Part shown: piece after piece, positions 1-7,561 of the stretch
Layout of the letters: every line of letters begins with the position of its first letter
Position numbering within the stretch: position 1 is the first letter of the stretch
Assembly: GCA_947168855.1 (NCBI GenBank)
Contig: CAMVNO010000008.1
Span: 1 to 64,000 of the forward strand
DNA: 64,000 nucleotides
Direction: 5' to 3'
Origin: an uncultured Clostridia bacterium
Lineage (GTDB): Bacteria; Bacillota; Clostridia; Christensenellales; CAG-138
Program-made: the position numbers and the translations under genes
Notes under the pieces: generated by a model
Database searches by the model: none
Told to the model about the DNA's origin: nothing
The model's input: the letters and a program-made list of their open reading frames with translations, nothing else

Positions 1-1424
1 TCGGCATCATCAAACCCAACGGATACCGGCAGTTCAACACCGCCTACATTGAGATTCCCAAGAAAATGGGCAAATCGGAGCTCGCGGCTGCGGTCGCGCT
101 CCTGCTCACATGCGGCGACGGTGAGGAACGTGCGGAGGTCTACGGCTGCGCAGCGGACCGGCAGCAGGCTTCGATCGTGTTCGAGGTCGCTGCGGACATG
201 GTCCGAATGTGCCCGGCGCTGAACCGTCGGGTCAAGATTCTGACGGCCACAAAGCGGATCGTGTACCTGCCGACGAACAGTTTTTATCAGGTGCTGTCGG
301 CGGAGGCGTACTCGAAGCACGGATTTAACATCCACGGCGTGGTCTTTGATGAGCTGCACACCCAGCCGAACCGGAAGCTCTTTGACGTTATGACCAAGGG
401 CTCCGGCGATGCGCGGATGCAGCCGCTGTATTTCCTGATCACCACCGCCGGGACGGACACGAAGTCCATCTGCTACGAAACGCACCAGAAGGCAAAGGAC
501 ATTCTGGAAGGCCGGAAGATCGATCCGACCTTCTATCCGGTGATCTATGGCGCTGATGAAAACGACGATTGGACGGACCCGAAGGTCTGGAAGAAAGCGA
601 ATCCGTCGCTCGGAATCACGGTCGGGATCGATAAGGTCAAAGCCGCCTGCGAGTCCGCCAAGCAGAATCCTGCCGAGGAGAACGCCTTCCGACAGCTCCG
701 TTTGAACCAGTGGGTCAAGCAGGCGGTGCGCTGGATGCCTATGGAGCGATGGGACCGGTGCGCGTTTACCGTTTCGGAGGATGACCTCGAAGGCCGCGTC
801 TGTTACGGCGGCTTGGACCTCTCCTCCACGACGGACATCACGGCGTTCGTGCTCGTGTTCCCGCCGTTGGACGAAGAGGACAAGTTTGTGATCCTGCCCT
901 ACTTTTGGATACCGGAAGAGAACATGGGCCAGCGGGTCAACCGGGATCACGTTCCCTACGATGTGTGGGAACGCCAAGGATACCTGCAGACCACGGAAGG
1001 AAACGTCGTCCATTACGGCTACATCGAAAGGTTCATCGAGCGACTCGGAGAACGGTTCAACATCCGGGAGATCGCGTTTGACCGGTGGGGTGCTGTGCAG
1101 ATGGTCCAGAACCTTGAGGGCATGGGCTTCACGGTCGTTCCCTTCGGTCAGGGCTTCAAAGATATGAGCCCTCCGACGAAGGAGCTTATGAAGCTGGTAC
1201 TGGAGGAACGGATCACGCATGCTGGGCATCCGGTGCTCCGGTGGATGATGGACAACATCTTTATCAGGTCCGATCCTGCCGGGAACATCAAGCCGGACAA
1301 GGAAAAGTCCACCGAGAAAATCGACGGTGCCGTGGCGACCATCATGGCACTCGACCGTGCCATCCGGTGCGGCAACGATACGACCGAGAGCGTCTACGAT
1401 ACGCGCGGTCTTTTATTTTTGTGA
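1..1424 (+). CDS. Phage terminase large subunit (5' end outside window)
   Basis: ATPase/nuclease motor that packages phage DNA into the prohead. The reading frame is open from base 3, so the true start lies upstream; 473 residues are visible. The Walker A-like segment reads IPKKMGKSELAAA just before and after the first in-frame ATG (base 66), so that ATG cannot be the start. A Walker B-like VVFDELH follows at about residue 115. The C-terminal half has the RNase H-like nuclease pattern of acidic residues (GGLDLSSTTD, EIAFDRWG, EKIDGAVA). It is the first gene of the visible packaging/head module; the small subunit is presumably left of the window. The portal gene follows 18 bases after the stop. 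The family call is firm. Confidence 0.93.
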   Translation, partial: GIIKPNGYRQFNTAYIEIPKKMGKSELAAAVALLLTCGDGEERAEVYGCAADRQQASIVFEVAADMVRMCPALNRRVKILTATKRIVYLPTNSFYQVLSAEAYSKHGFNIHGVVFDELHTQPNRKLFDVMTKGSGDARMQPLYFLITTAGTDTKSICYETHQKAKDILEGRKIDPTFYPVIYGADENDDWTDPKVWKKANPSLGITVGIDKVKAACESAKQNPAEENAFRQLRLNQWVKQAVRWMPMERWDRCAFTVSEDDLEGRVCYGGLDLSSTTDITAFVLVFPPLDEEDKFVILPYFWIPEENMGQRVNRDHVPYDVWERQGYLQTTEGNVVHYGYIERFIERLGERFNIREIAFDRWGAVQMVQNLEGMGFTVVPFGQGFKDMSPPTKELMKLVLEERITHAGHPVLRWMMDNIFIRSDPAGNIKPDKEKSTEKIDGAVATIMALDRAIRCGNDTTESVYDTRGLLFL

Positions 1425-1442
1425 AAAGGACGGTGATTCGGA

Positions 1443-2771
1443 TTGGGAATCTTCAGCGGATTGTTCAAATCCAGAGATAAGCCTGAGAACAGGACGCCCG
1501 GCAGCAGCTTCGCCTTTTACATGGGCGGCAGTTCCTCCGGGAAGATCGTGAACGAGCGCAGCGCCATGCAGATGACGGCGGTGTTCGCCTGCGTACGCAT
1601 CCTGTCGGAGGCGATTGCAGGGCTCCCGCTGCACCTGTACCGGTACAACGACGACGGCGGCAAGGAGAAAGCGGTCGACCATCCGCTGTATCTGCTGCTG
1701 CATGATGAGCCGAACCCGGAGATGAGCTCGTTCGTGTTCCGGGAAACGCTCATGACGCACCTGCTGCTGTACGGCAACGCCTACGCGCAGATCATCCGGA
1801 ACGGCAAAGGCGAGATCATCGGGCTCTACCCGCTCATGGCAAACAAGATGAGCGTGAACCGGGACACCAACGGCCAGCTGTACTACCAGTATCAGCGCTC
1901 CTCGGATGAAGCGCATACCACCAAGGGCGACCTTGTCGTGCTCATGCCATCGGACGTGCTGCACATCCCCGGCCTCGGCTTTGACGGACTGGTCGGATAC
2001 AGCCCCATCGCTATGGCGAAAAACGCCATAGGCCTCGCGATCGCCACCGAGGAGTACGGCAGCAAGTTCTTCGCCAACGGTGCTGCGCCTTCCGGCGTAC
2101 TGGAACATCCGGGCACGATCAAGGACCCGGCAAAGGTCCATGATGCATGGATGAGCCAGTTCGGAGGCAGTTCCAATTCAGGGAAGATCGCCGTGCTGGA
2201 GGAAGGCATGAAGTACACGCCGATCTCCATTTCTCCGGAGCAGGCACAGTTCCTTGAAACGCGCAAATTCCAGATCAACGAGATTGCTCGTATTTTCCGG
2301 GTCCCGCCGCACATGGTCGGAGATCTTGAGAAGTCGAGCTTTTCCAATATAGAGCAGCAATCCCTCGAGTTCGTGAAGTACACGCTCGATCCGTGGGTCG
2401 TGAGATGGGAGCAGTCGATCCAGCGTTCCCTGCTCCTGCCCTCGGAGAAGCAGAAGTACTTCGTGAAATTCAATGTGGAAGGCCTGCTCCGGGGCGATTA
2501 CCAGAGCCGGATGTCCGGTTACGCCACCGCACGACAGAACGGCTGGATGAGCGCAAACGACATCCGGGAACTGGAGAACCTCGACCGCATATCCGAAGAG
2601 GACGGCGGCGATCTCTATCTCGTAAACGGCAACATGCTCCCGCTTTCGAAGGCGGGTGCTTTTGCAAATACCCAACCCTACGGAAAGGAGGACGGAACCG
2701 ATGAAGAACAGGAAGTTCTGGAACTGGAAAAACCAGGCGGACGAAGGCATGCCGGTCGAGAGAGTTCTTGA
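1443..2771 (+). CDS. Phage portal protein (HK97 family)
   Basis: Forms the dodecameric ring at the capsid vertex through which DNA enters and leaves. 442 residues, the usual length for HK97-type portals. Starts at a TTG preceded by AAAGGACGG. Typical N-terminal pattern with SAMQMTAVFACVRILSEAI and LLLYGNAYAQI, and later the portal-type segment IARIFRVPPHMVGD. The C-terminal tail is charged and overlaps the start of the protease gene by about 70 bases, as in many siphovirus head modules. Flanked by terminase and head protease, which fixes the assignment. Confidence 0.93.
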   Translation: MGIFSGLFKSRDKPENRTPGSSFAFYMGGSSSGKIVNERSAMQMTAVFACVRILSEAIAGLPLHLYRYNDDGGKEKAVDHPLYLLLHDEPNPEMSSFVFRETLMTHLLLYGNAYAQIIRNGKGEIIGLYPLMANKMSVNRDTNGQLYYQYQRSSDEAHTTKGDLVVLMPSDVLHIPGLGFDGLVGYSPIAMAKNAIGLAIATEEYGSKFFANGAAPSGVLEHPGTIKDPAKVHDAWMSQFGGSSNSGKIAVLEEGMKYTPISISPEQAQFLETRKFQINEIARIFRVPPHMVGDLEKSSFSNIEQQSLEFVKYTLDPWVVRWEQSIQRSLLLPSEKQKYFVKFNVEGLLRGDYQSRMSGYATARQNGWMSANDIRELENLDRISEEDGGDLYLVNGNMLPLSKAGAFANTQPYGKEDGTDEEQEVLELEKPGGRRHAGRESS

Positions 2772-3420
2772 GCTCTACGGCACGATTGCCGAAGAAAGCT
2801 GGTTTGACGACGACATCACCCCGGCCATGTTCAAAGATGAGCTCTTTTCCGGCGAGGGGCCGATCACCGTCTGGATCAATTCACCCGGCGGCGACTGTAT
2901 CGCGGCAAGCCAGATCTACACCATGCTCATGGACTACAAAGGCGACGTCACGGTCAAGATCGACGGCGTTGCGGCTTCCGCTGCGTCCGTTGTTGCTATG
3001 GCCGGAACGAAAGTGCTGATCGCGCCTACCGCGCTTATGATGATCCATAACCCGGCGACGATGGCGTTTGGCGATCATGCGGACATGGAAAAAGCGATCG
3101 ACATGCTTTCCGAGGTCAAGGAAAGCATCATCAACGCGTATGAGCTGAAGACCGGGCTTTCCCGGGTGCAGCTTTCCCACATGATGGACGACACCACATG
3201 GATGAACGCACAGAAAGCCGTTGAGCTCGGCTTCGCGGACGGCATCCTGACGGATGAAAAGCACAGTACCGACAGTGAGGGCTATGCGTTCTCCGCTTCG
3301 GCGGTGGAACGTGCGCTCATCAACAAAATCTCCGTGAAGGCGAAAGTCGAACCGGAGCCGAAACCCGCCGGACGATCCGTACAGGACCTGAAGGCCGCAC
3401 TCTACAAAAAACTACTGTAA
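2701..3420 (+). CDS. ClpP-like head maturation protease
   Basis: Serine protease that trims capsid/scaffold during prohead maturation. 239 residues from the ATG at 2701, which has AAAGGAGG nine bases upstream; a longer open frame to 2656 lacks a ribosome site and lies inside the portal gene. The Clp crotonase fold shows as WINSPGGDCIAAS, the nucleophile serine in GVAASAAS (about Ser93) and the histidine in MMIHNP (about His116). The C-terminal 40 residues are charged. Position between portal and capsid is the classical one. No separate scaffold gene is visible; the N-terminal helical region of the capsid gene probably acts as the delta domain. Confidence 0.93.
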   Translation: MKNRKFWNWKNQADEGMPVERVLELYGTIAEESWFDDDITPAMFKDELFSGEGPITVWINSPGGDCIAASQIYTMLMDYKGDVTVKIDGVAASAASVVAMAGTKVLIAPTALMMIHNPATMAFGDHADMEKAIDMLSEVKESIINAYELKTGLSRVQLSHMMDDTTWMNAQKAVELGFADGILTDEKHSTDSEGYAFSASAVERALINKISVKAKVEPEPKPAGRSVQDLKAALYKKLL

Positions 3421-3436
3421 TAGGAGGATTCTTCAG

Positions 3437-4621
3437 ATGAACATTACTGAACTTCGTAACAAGAGAGCCGCCCTGTGGAACACCATGGAGGGCTTTCTCA
3501 ATACCCACCGTAACGACATGGGCGTGCTGTCCGCAGAGGATGACGCGACCTATTCCAAAATGGAAACGGAACTCGACGCCCTGACCAACGAGGTCAAGCG
3601 CATGGAGCGCCGTGACGCGCATGAGGCCGAACTCAACAAGCCCATCAGCCAGCCCATCACCTCTACCCCGGAAATGCCTGCCCGTATGGACAACGGCAAG
3701 GTCGGCAGAGCGTCGGACGCGTATAAGGAGGACTTCGGTCTCCACCTGCGCGGCAAGACCCTGCTCCACAACGTGCTCTCCACCACCCCCGGTCAGGACG
3801 GCGGGTATCTGGTCCCGACCGACTTCGAGCACAACATCGTGGCTGCGCTGGACGAGGAGAACGTGATCCGTCGCCTTGCCAAGGTCATCACCACGCAGCA
3901 TGAGCGTAAGATCCCGGTTGCCACTGGTCATTCCACTGCGCAGTGGACCGCTGAGAACGCGGCGTACACCGAGAGCAATCCCACCTTCGGCCAGAAGCAG
4001 ATCGATGCGTTCAAGCTCACCGACCTCTGCCGCGTCAGCGTGGAGCTGCTGCAGGATGCCGAGTTCGACATCGAGGACTACCTCATCCGTGAGTTCGCCC
4101 GTGCTTTCGGCATTGCCGAGGAGCAGGCGTTCTGCATCGGCACCGGCACCAACCAGCCCACCGGTATCTTCACCGCGAACGGCGGCACCGTCGGCGTCAC
4201 CGCTGCCGGTCAGACCGCGATCACGGCGGACGAGGTCATCAGCCTCGTGTATGCGCTGAAGTCCCCGTACCGCAGAAACGCCAAGTTCCTCATGAACGAT
4301 GCTACGGTCTCCATTCTCCGCAAACTGAAGGACGGCAACGGCGCGTACCTCTGGCAGCCCTCCGTACAGGCAGGTCAGCCGGATAAGCTGCTGGGCTACG
4401 AGCTCTACACGAGTCCGTACGTTCCCACCGTCGCTTCCGGTGCGCTGACCATCGCCTTCGGTGATTTCAAGAACTACTGGATCGGTGACCGCGCAGGCCG
4501 TACCGTGCAGAGACTCAACGAGCTCTATGCCACCAACGGCCAGATCGGGTATGTCGCTACCGAGCGTGTGGACGGCAAGGTCATTCTGCCCGAAGCGATC
4601 CAGCTTCTGCAGCAGGCGTAA
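3437..4621 (+). CDS. Major capsid protein (HK97 gp5-like)
   Basis: Main shell protein of the phage head. 394 residues, start at ATG after AGGAGGATTCTTCAG. The first about 95 residues are helical and charged (TELRNKRAALWNTME, then YSKMETELDALTNEV), fitting an HK97 delta domain removed by the upstream ClpP-like protease. The mature part begins near LLHNVLSTTPGQDGGYLVP, a characteristic HK97 capsid segment, and ends with the beta-rich P-domain (ALTIAFGDFKNYWIGDR). Strongly expressed codon pattern. Placement and length agree with the family. Confidence 0.94.
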   Translation: MNITELRNKRAALWNTMEGFLNTHRNDMGVLSAEDDATYSKMETELDALTNEVKRMERRDAHEAELNKPISQPITSTPEMPARMDNGKVGRASDAYKEDFGLHLRGKTLLHNVLSTTPGQDGGYLVPTDFEHNIVAALDEENVIRRLAKVITTQHERKIPVATGHSTAQWTAENAAYTESNPTFGQKQIDAFKLTDLCRVSVELLQDAEFDIEDYLIREFARAFGIAEEQAFCIGTGTNQPTGIFTANGGTVGVTAAGQTAITADEVISLVYALKSPYRRNAKFLMNDATVSILRKLKDGNGAYLWQPSVQAGQPDKLLGYELYTSPYVPTVASGALTIAFGDFKNYWIGDRAGRTVQRLNELYATNGQIGYVATERVDGKVILPEAIQLLQQA

Positions 4622-4633
4622 GGAGGAACCGGT

Positions 4634-4894
4634 ATGACTAACGTCATAGACACTCCGGAACCTACCGGATACAGCGCACTCAACTACACCGAGCAGGGCG
4701 GCGAAGTCACACACATCGGTGGCACACTGGTCTTTGAAGAGGGAGCCGAGGTTGAAGGGCTTCCCCTTCCGTTTACCAAGATGGAGGGCCAAGAAGCAAG
4801 CACCGCTACAACGGTGGCAGGGTTAAAGGACGACTTCAACAGCCTCCTTTGGAAACTGCAGGCAGCTGGCCTGATGCAAGAAATCGTAAAGTAA
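4634..4894 (+). CDS. Small head fibre/decoration-like protein
   Basis: 86 residues, ATG preceded by AAGGAGGAACCGGT, directly after the capsid gene. The segment GGEVTHIGGTLVFEEGAE followed by EGLP resembles the small head fibre family (Phage_fiber_2 type) that sits next to capsid genes in Firmicutes prophages. The C-terminal part (TATTVAGLKDDFNSLLWKL) is helical and might trimerise. Function as a capsid-surface decoration is inferred from this motif and position. It could instead be an uncharacterised head accessory protein. Confidence 0.6.
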   Translation: MTNVIDTPEPTGYSALNYTEQGGEVTHIGGTLVFEEGAEVEGLPLPFTKMEGQEASTATTVAGLKDDFNSLLWKLQAAGLMQEIVK

Positions 4895-4912
4895 CGAAGG
4901 GAGGCGGCAGCG

Positions 4913-5224
4913 ATGAACACTCTGCTTGAAAAAGTGAAGGCGAACCTGATCCTCGATCATTCGGCGGACGATGCGCTGATCGAGATGTACATTTCTGCCG
5001 CCGTTTCATATGCCGAGAGCTATCAGCACATAGCGGAGGGCTATTATTCGACGAACGATATGCCAGCAACAACGGAACAGGCGGTCATCATGCTTGCCTC
5101 GCATTTCTACGAATCCCGCGACGGGTCCACCGGCGGATTCTTTGCGGATCGTCCGGAGGCGGCAAAGCAGGTATGGCACACGGTCAACCTGCTTCTGCGC
5201 CTTGACCGGGATTGGAAGGTGTGA
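4913..5224 (+). CDS. Head-tail connector protein (gp6-like)
   Basis: Adaptor that binds the portal and starts the head-tail neck. 103 residues, ATG after GAAGGGAGGCGGCAGCG. All-helical pattern with the typical opening LLEKVKANLILDHSADDALIEMYISAAVSYAE and the segment AVIMLASHFYESRDG, both characteristic of the phage gp6-like connector family. Followed two bases later by the next neck protein. The order connector - closure - gp10-like - terminator is standard for this phage group. Confidence 0.85.
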   Translation: MNTLLEKVKANLILDHSADDALIEMYISAAVSYAESYQHIAEGYYSTNDMPATTEQAVIMLASHFYESRDGSTGGFFADRPEAAKQVWHTVNLLLRLDRDWKV

Positions 5225-5226
5225 GT

Positions 5227-5568
5227 ATGAGCTATGGCAGAATGAACCGCACTGCAAGCATCGTCGAAACACAGACCGTACAGGACAGCGAGGGCTTTGC
5301 ATCCAAGGAGGATGTGACCCTCGCTTCTATTCGTGTCTATAGGGAAGGCCGCCACGGTTCCGAGCGCTGGGTCAATCTGGCAACGTTCTCGGAAGCGACG
5401 GACCTGTTCCGGTTCCGGAAGATCCCGGGCGTCACAGTCACGACCGGGCAAACCATTCTCTGTGATGGCGACCGGTTCGACATTGTCTCCGTCGAGGATG
5501 TCAAAGGACGCGGCATGTACCTTGAGGTGCTGGCAAAAAAGGTGGTGGGTTCGATTGGCGAAAGCTGA
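5227..5568 (+). CDS. Head closure / head-tail joining protein
   Basis: Seals the neck after packaging and docks the tail. 113 residues from ATG 5227; GGAAGG sits just upstream and the preceding gene stops at 5224, so the longer upstream ATG is not needed. Beta-rich, with RMNRTASIVETQTVQDSEGF and TGQTILCDGDRFDIVSVED, the layout of the Phage_H_T_join family of about 110 residues. It overlaps the next gene by 14 bases. Confidence 0.8.
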   Translation: MSYGRMNRTASIVETQTVQDSEGFASKEDVTLASIRVYREGRHGSERWVNLATFSEATDLFRFRKIPGVTVTTGQTILCDGDRFDIVSVEDVKGRGMYLEVLAKKVVGSIGES

Positions 5569-5986
5569 TATCCAGATGCCGGAAGCTTTTCTTAAGAGCA
5601 TCCAGCGGCTCGGCTCCGAAGAGGACCGGATCGCAGCGGATGTGCTGGAGGCCGGTGCTGCGGTCGTGGAGGAAAAGGTCCGGTCCCATCTTGCCGGAGT
5701 GATCGGGCATGGAACGAAACTGCCGTCCCGGTCTACCGGACAGCTGCTGGGTGCGCTTGGTGTTTCATCGGTGAAGCTGGACCATGACGGGAACCACAAC
5801 GTCAAGGTCGGTTTTGCGGAGCCACGCTCCGACGGAGTCAGCAACGCCAAGATCGCAAACATACTGGAGTACGGCAGGCATGGACAACCGGCAAAGCCGT
5901 TTTTGAAGCCTGCAAAGACCGCATCGAAATCGGCGTGCATTGAGGCCATGCAGCAGAAGTTCGAAGAGGAGGTGAACCGGCTATGA
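5555..5986 (+). CDS. HK97 gp10-like tail component
   Basis: 143 residues, probably starting at TTG 5555, with AAGGTGG upstream, inside the end of the previous gene; ATG 5576 is the alternative. Sequence pattern of the HK97-gp10_like neck/tail proteins: helical start (EDRIAADVLEAGAAVVEEKV), a basic/serine stretch (GTKLPSRSTGQLLGAL), then the conserved end where KIANILEYGRHGQPAKPFLKP gives the EYG and pFl-P signatures. Ends four bases into the following gene. Role in the neck or tail completion is known only by family. Confidence 0.82.
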   Translation: MAKADIQMPEAFLKSIQRLGSEEDRIAADVLEAGAAVVEEKVRSHLAGVIGHGTKLPSRSTGQLLGALGVSSVKLDHDGNHNVKVGFAEPRSDGVSNAKIANILEYGRHGQPAKPFLKPAKTASKSACIEAMQQKFEEEVNRL

Positions 5987-6333
5987 GCATACTGGAGGAC
6001 CTGAAAACGATCTTTTCAGGGCTCGATATCCCCTTGGAAACCGGCGTTTTTTCAAACATGCCGCCGGATCAGTACCTTGTGATGGTTCCCCTCTCGGACA
6101 GCTTCGACCTGCACGCAGACAACATGCCCGGTGTGGACATTCAGGAGGTCCGCCTATCCATTTACTCGAAGGGCAGCTATACGGCTGTGAAAAATCGGAT
6201 CGTCCGTGCACTGCTGAATGCCGGATACACCATAACGGACCGGCAGTACATCGGGTTTGAGCCCGATTCCGGCTACCACCACTACAACGTGGATGTAGCG
6301 CATTACTACAAATATGAAACGGAGGATAGATAA
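5983..6333 (+). CDS. Tail terminator-like protein
   Basis: 116 residues, ATGA-type overlap with the gp10-like gene and GAAGAGGAGG ribosome site upstream. The mixed alpha/beta pattern (SILEDLKTIF at the start, then DIQEVRLSIYSKGSY and VKNRIVRALLNAGY) and the position just before the major tail protein match small tail terminator/completion proteins of siphophages. These cap the tail tube when it has reached tape-measure length. Assigned mainly by position and size; no catalytic motif is expected. Confidence 0.7.
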   Translation: MSILEDLKTIFSGLDIPLETGVFSNMPPDQYLVMVPLSDSFDLHADNMPGVDIQEVRLSIYSKGSYTAVKNRIVRALLNAGYTITDRQYIGFEPDSGYHHYNVDVAHYYKYETEDR

Positions 6334-6960
6334 ATGGCAACTATCGGCCTTGATAAACTCTATTACGCATCCATCACCGAAGACGCAAACGGTGAGGAAA
6401 CCTATGGAACACCTACCGTCCTTGCCAAGGCTATGACGGCGGAGCTTTCTATTGAACTGAACGAAGCGATCCTGTATGCCGACGATGGCGCTGCGGAGGT
6501 CGTGAAGGAATTCAAGTCGGGCACGCTGTCCCTTGGCGTGGACGACATCGGCGCAGAGGTCGCCAGTGCGCTGACCGGTGCCACCATCGACACAAACGGC
6601 GTCGTCGTTTCCGCATCCGAGGACGGCGGGAATCCTGTGGCTGTCGGCTTCCGTGCAAAGAAGTCGAACGGTAAGTACCGCTATTTCTGGCTGTACCGCG
6701 TGAAGTTTGGCGTTCCCGCAACGAACCTGCAGACGAAGGGCGATTCCATCTCGTTCTCCACCCCCACGATCGAGGGCACGATCCTGCAGCGCAACAAGGT
6801 GGACTGCAACGGGAAACATCCTTGGAAGGTGGAGGTCACCGAAGGCGCTTCGGGCGTTGACGATTCCGTGATCGAAGACTGGTACGAAGCCGTCTACGAG
6901 CCGGTCGGAACGCTGAATCTGTCACCGGTGAACTTTCCGGGTAACGCCTCTACGACCTAA
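6334..6960 (+). CDS. Major tail tube protein (phi13 type)
   Basis: Polymerises into the tail tube. 208 residues, ATG immediately after the previous stop with GGAGG upstream. The opening ATIGLDKLYYASITED, the middle segment SGTLSLGVDDIGAEVASAL and the phrase VAVGFRAKKSNGKYRYFWLY are typical of the phi13/TP901-type major tail protein family. Expected length about 190-210. Followed by the tail assembly chaperones and the tape measure, which confirms the tail module order. Confidence 0.9.
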   Translation: MATIGLDKLYYASITEDANGEETYGTPTVLAKAMTAELSIELNEAILYADDGAAEVVKEFKSGTLSLGVDDIGAEVASALTGATIDTNGVVVSASEDGGNPVAVGFRAKKSNGKYRYFWLYRVKFGVPATNLQTKGDSISFSTPTIEGTILQRNKVDCNGKHPWKVEVTEGASGVDDSVIEDWYEAVYEPVGTLNLSPVNFPGNASTT

Positions 6961-6971
6961 GGAGGCAGCGT

Positions 6972-7346
6972 ATGGATAACGATCGCAGCGCTGTCATCAA
7001 CATCGGCGGCGAGGAGCATGAATTGATCCTCACCACCAAAGCTACCAAGGAGATCGCTGGCAGGTACGGCGGCCTTGAGAATCTCGGGGACAAGCTCCTC
7101 AAGGGCGAGAACTTTGAAATGGCGATCAGCGAGATCGTCTGGCTCATTACGCTTCTGGCCAATCAGAGCATTCTGATTTACAACCTGAAGCACAAGGATA
7201 AGCCCAAGCCCGTCCTCACCACGGATGAGGTGGAGCTTTTAACGGTGCCATCAGATCTGGCCGAATACAAGACGGCGATCACGGAGGCGATGTTCCGGGG
7301 CACCAAGCGTAACATCGAAAGTGAAACAGACCCAAAAAACGTGTAA
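6972..7346 (+). CDS. Tail assembly chaperone (gpG-like)
   Basis: 124 residues, ATG after AAGGAGGCAGCGT. Short helical protein between major tail protein and tape measure, the position of lambda gpG-type chaperones that coat the tape measure protein during tail assembly. Sequence: HELILTTKATKEIAGRYGG, then EMAISEIVWLITLLANQS. It ends just after a slippery A AAA AAC sequence, so a fraction of ribosomes is expected to continue into the downstream frame and make a longer gpGT-type fusion (see next entries). Confidence 0.85.
   Translation: MDNDRSAVINIGGEEHELILTTKATKEIAGRYGGLENLGDKLLKGENFEMAISEIVWLITLLANQSILIYNLKHKDKPKPVLTTDEVELLTVPSDLAEYKTAITEAMFRGTKRNIESETDPKNV
7334..7340 (+). promoter_or_regulatory. 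Programmed -1 ribosomal frameshift site (A AAA AAC)
   Basis: Canonical slippery heptamer in the zero frame CCA AAA AAC of the gpG-like gene, two codons before its TAA stop. Slipping back one base after AAA AAC continues at base 7340 into an open frame ending at 7543 that has no ribosome site or plausible start of its own. This matches the conserved G/GT tail chaperone frameshift of long-tailed phages. Confidence 0.85.
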
Positions 7347-7543
7347 GTCGGGTAAGCGATGAGGAGTTGTTTACCCGGCTTCTCTATTTTGGCATCGCAC
7401 AGCTGAACCTTCCGCAGGACGAGTTCTGGCTGATGCCTTTCGGCCTTCTCCTCGATCTGTGGGAATGCCATAAGCAATACAACGGTCTGGCACAGCCCAA
7501 GCGGGAGCATTTCATAGACGAAATCATCCCGGACGGAATCTAA
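7340..7543 (+). CDS. Tail chaperone T-domain, read by -1 frameshift (gpGT)
   Basis: 67 codons plus stop in the -1 frame relative to gpG. They are joined to residues 1-123 of gpG through the slippery site, giving a fusion of about 190 residues. The segment reads RVSDEELFTRLLYFGIAQ and ends with a helical, charged tail (KREHFIDEIIPDGI). In known phages the T part recruits the tape measure protein. The only ATG in this frame is far into it, supporting expression only by frameshift. It stops 18 bases before the tape measure start. Confidence 0.8.
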   Translation, partial: RVSRVSDEELFTRLLYFGIAQLNLPQDEFWLMPFGLLLDLWECHKQYNGLAQPKREHFIDEIIPDGI

Positions 7544-7561
7544 CGGAAGGAGGCGGTTCAA

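Noticed and set aside
2656..2700. Upstream extension of the ClpP-like protease
   Set aside because: Lies in the portal coding region without a ribosome site, while AAAGGAGG sits correctly before ATG 2701.
3320..4792. Minus-strand frame of about 490 codons opposite the capsid gene
   Set aside because: Shadow of the major capsid gene, whose motifs and ribosome site are clear.
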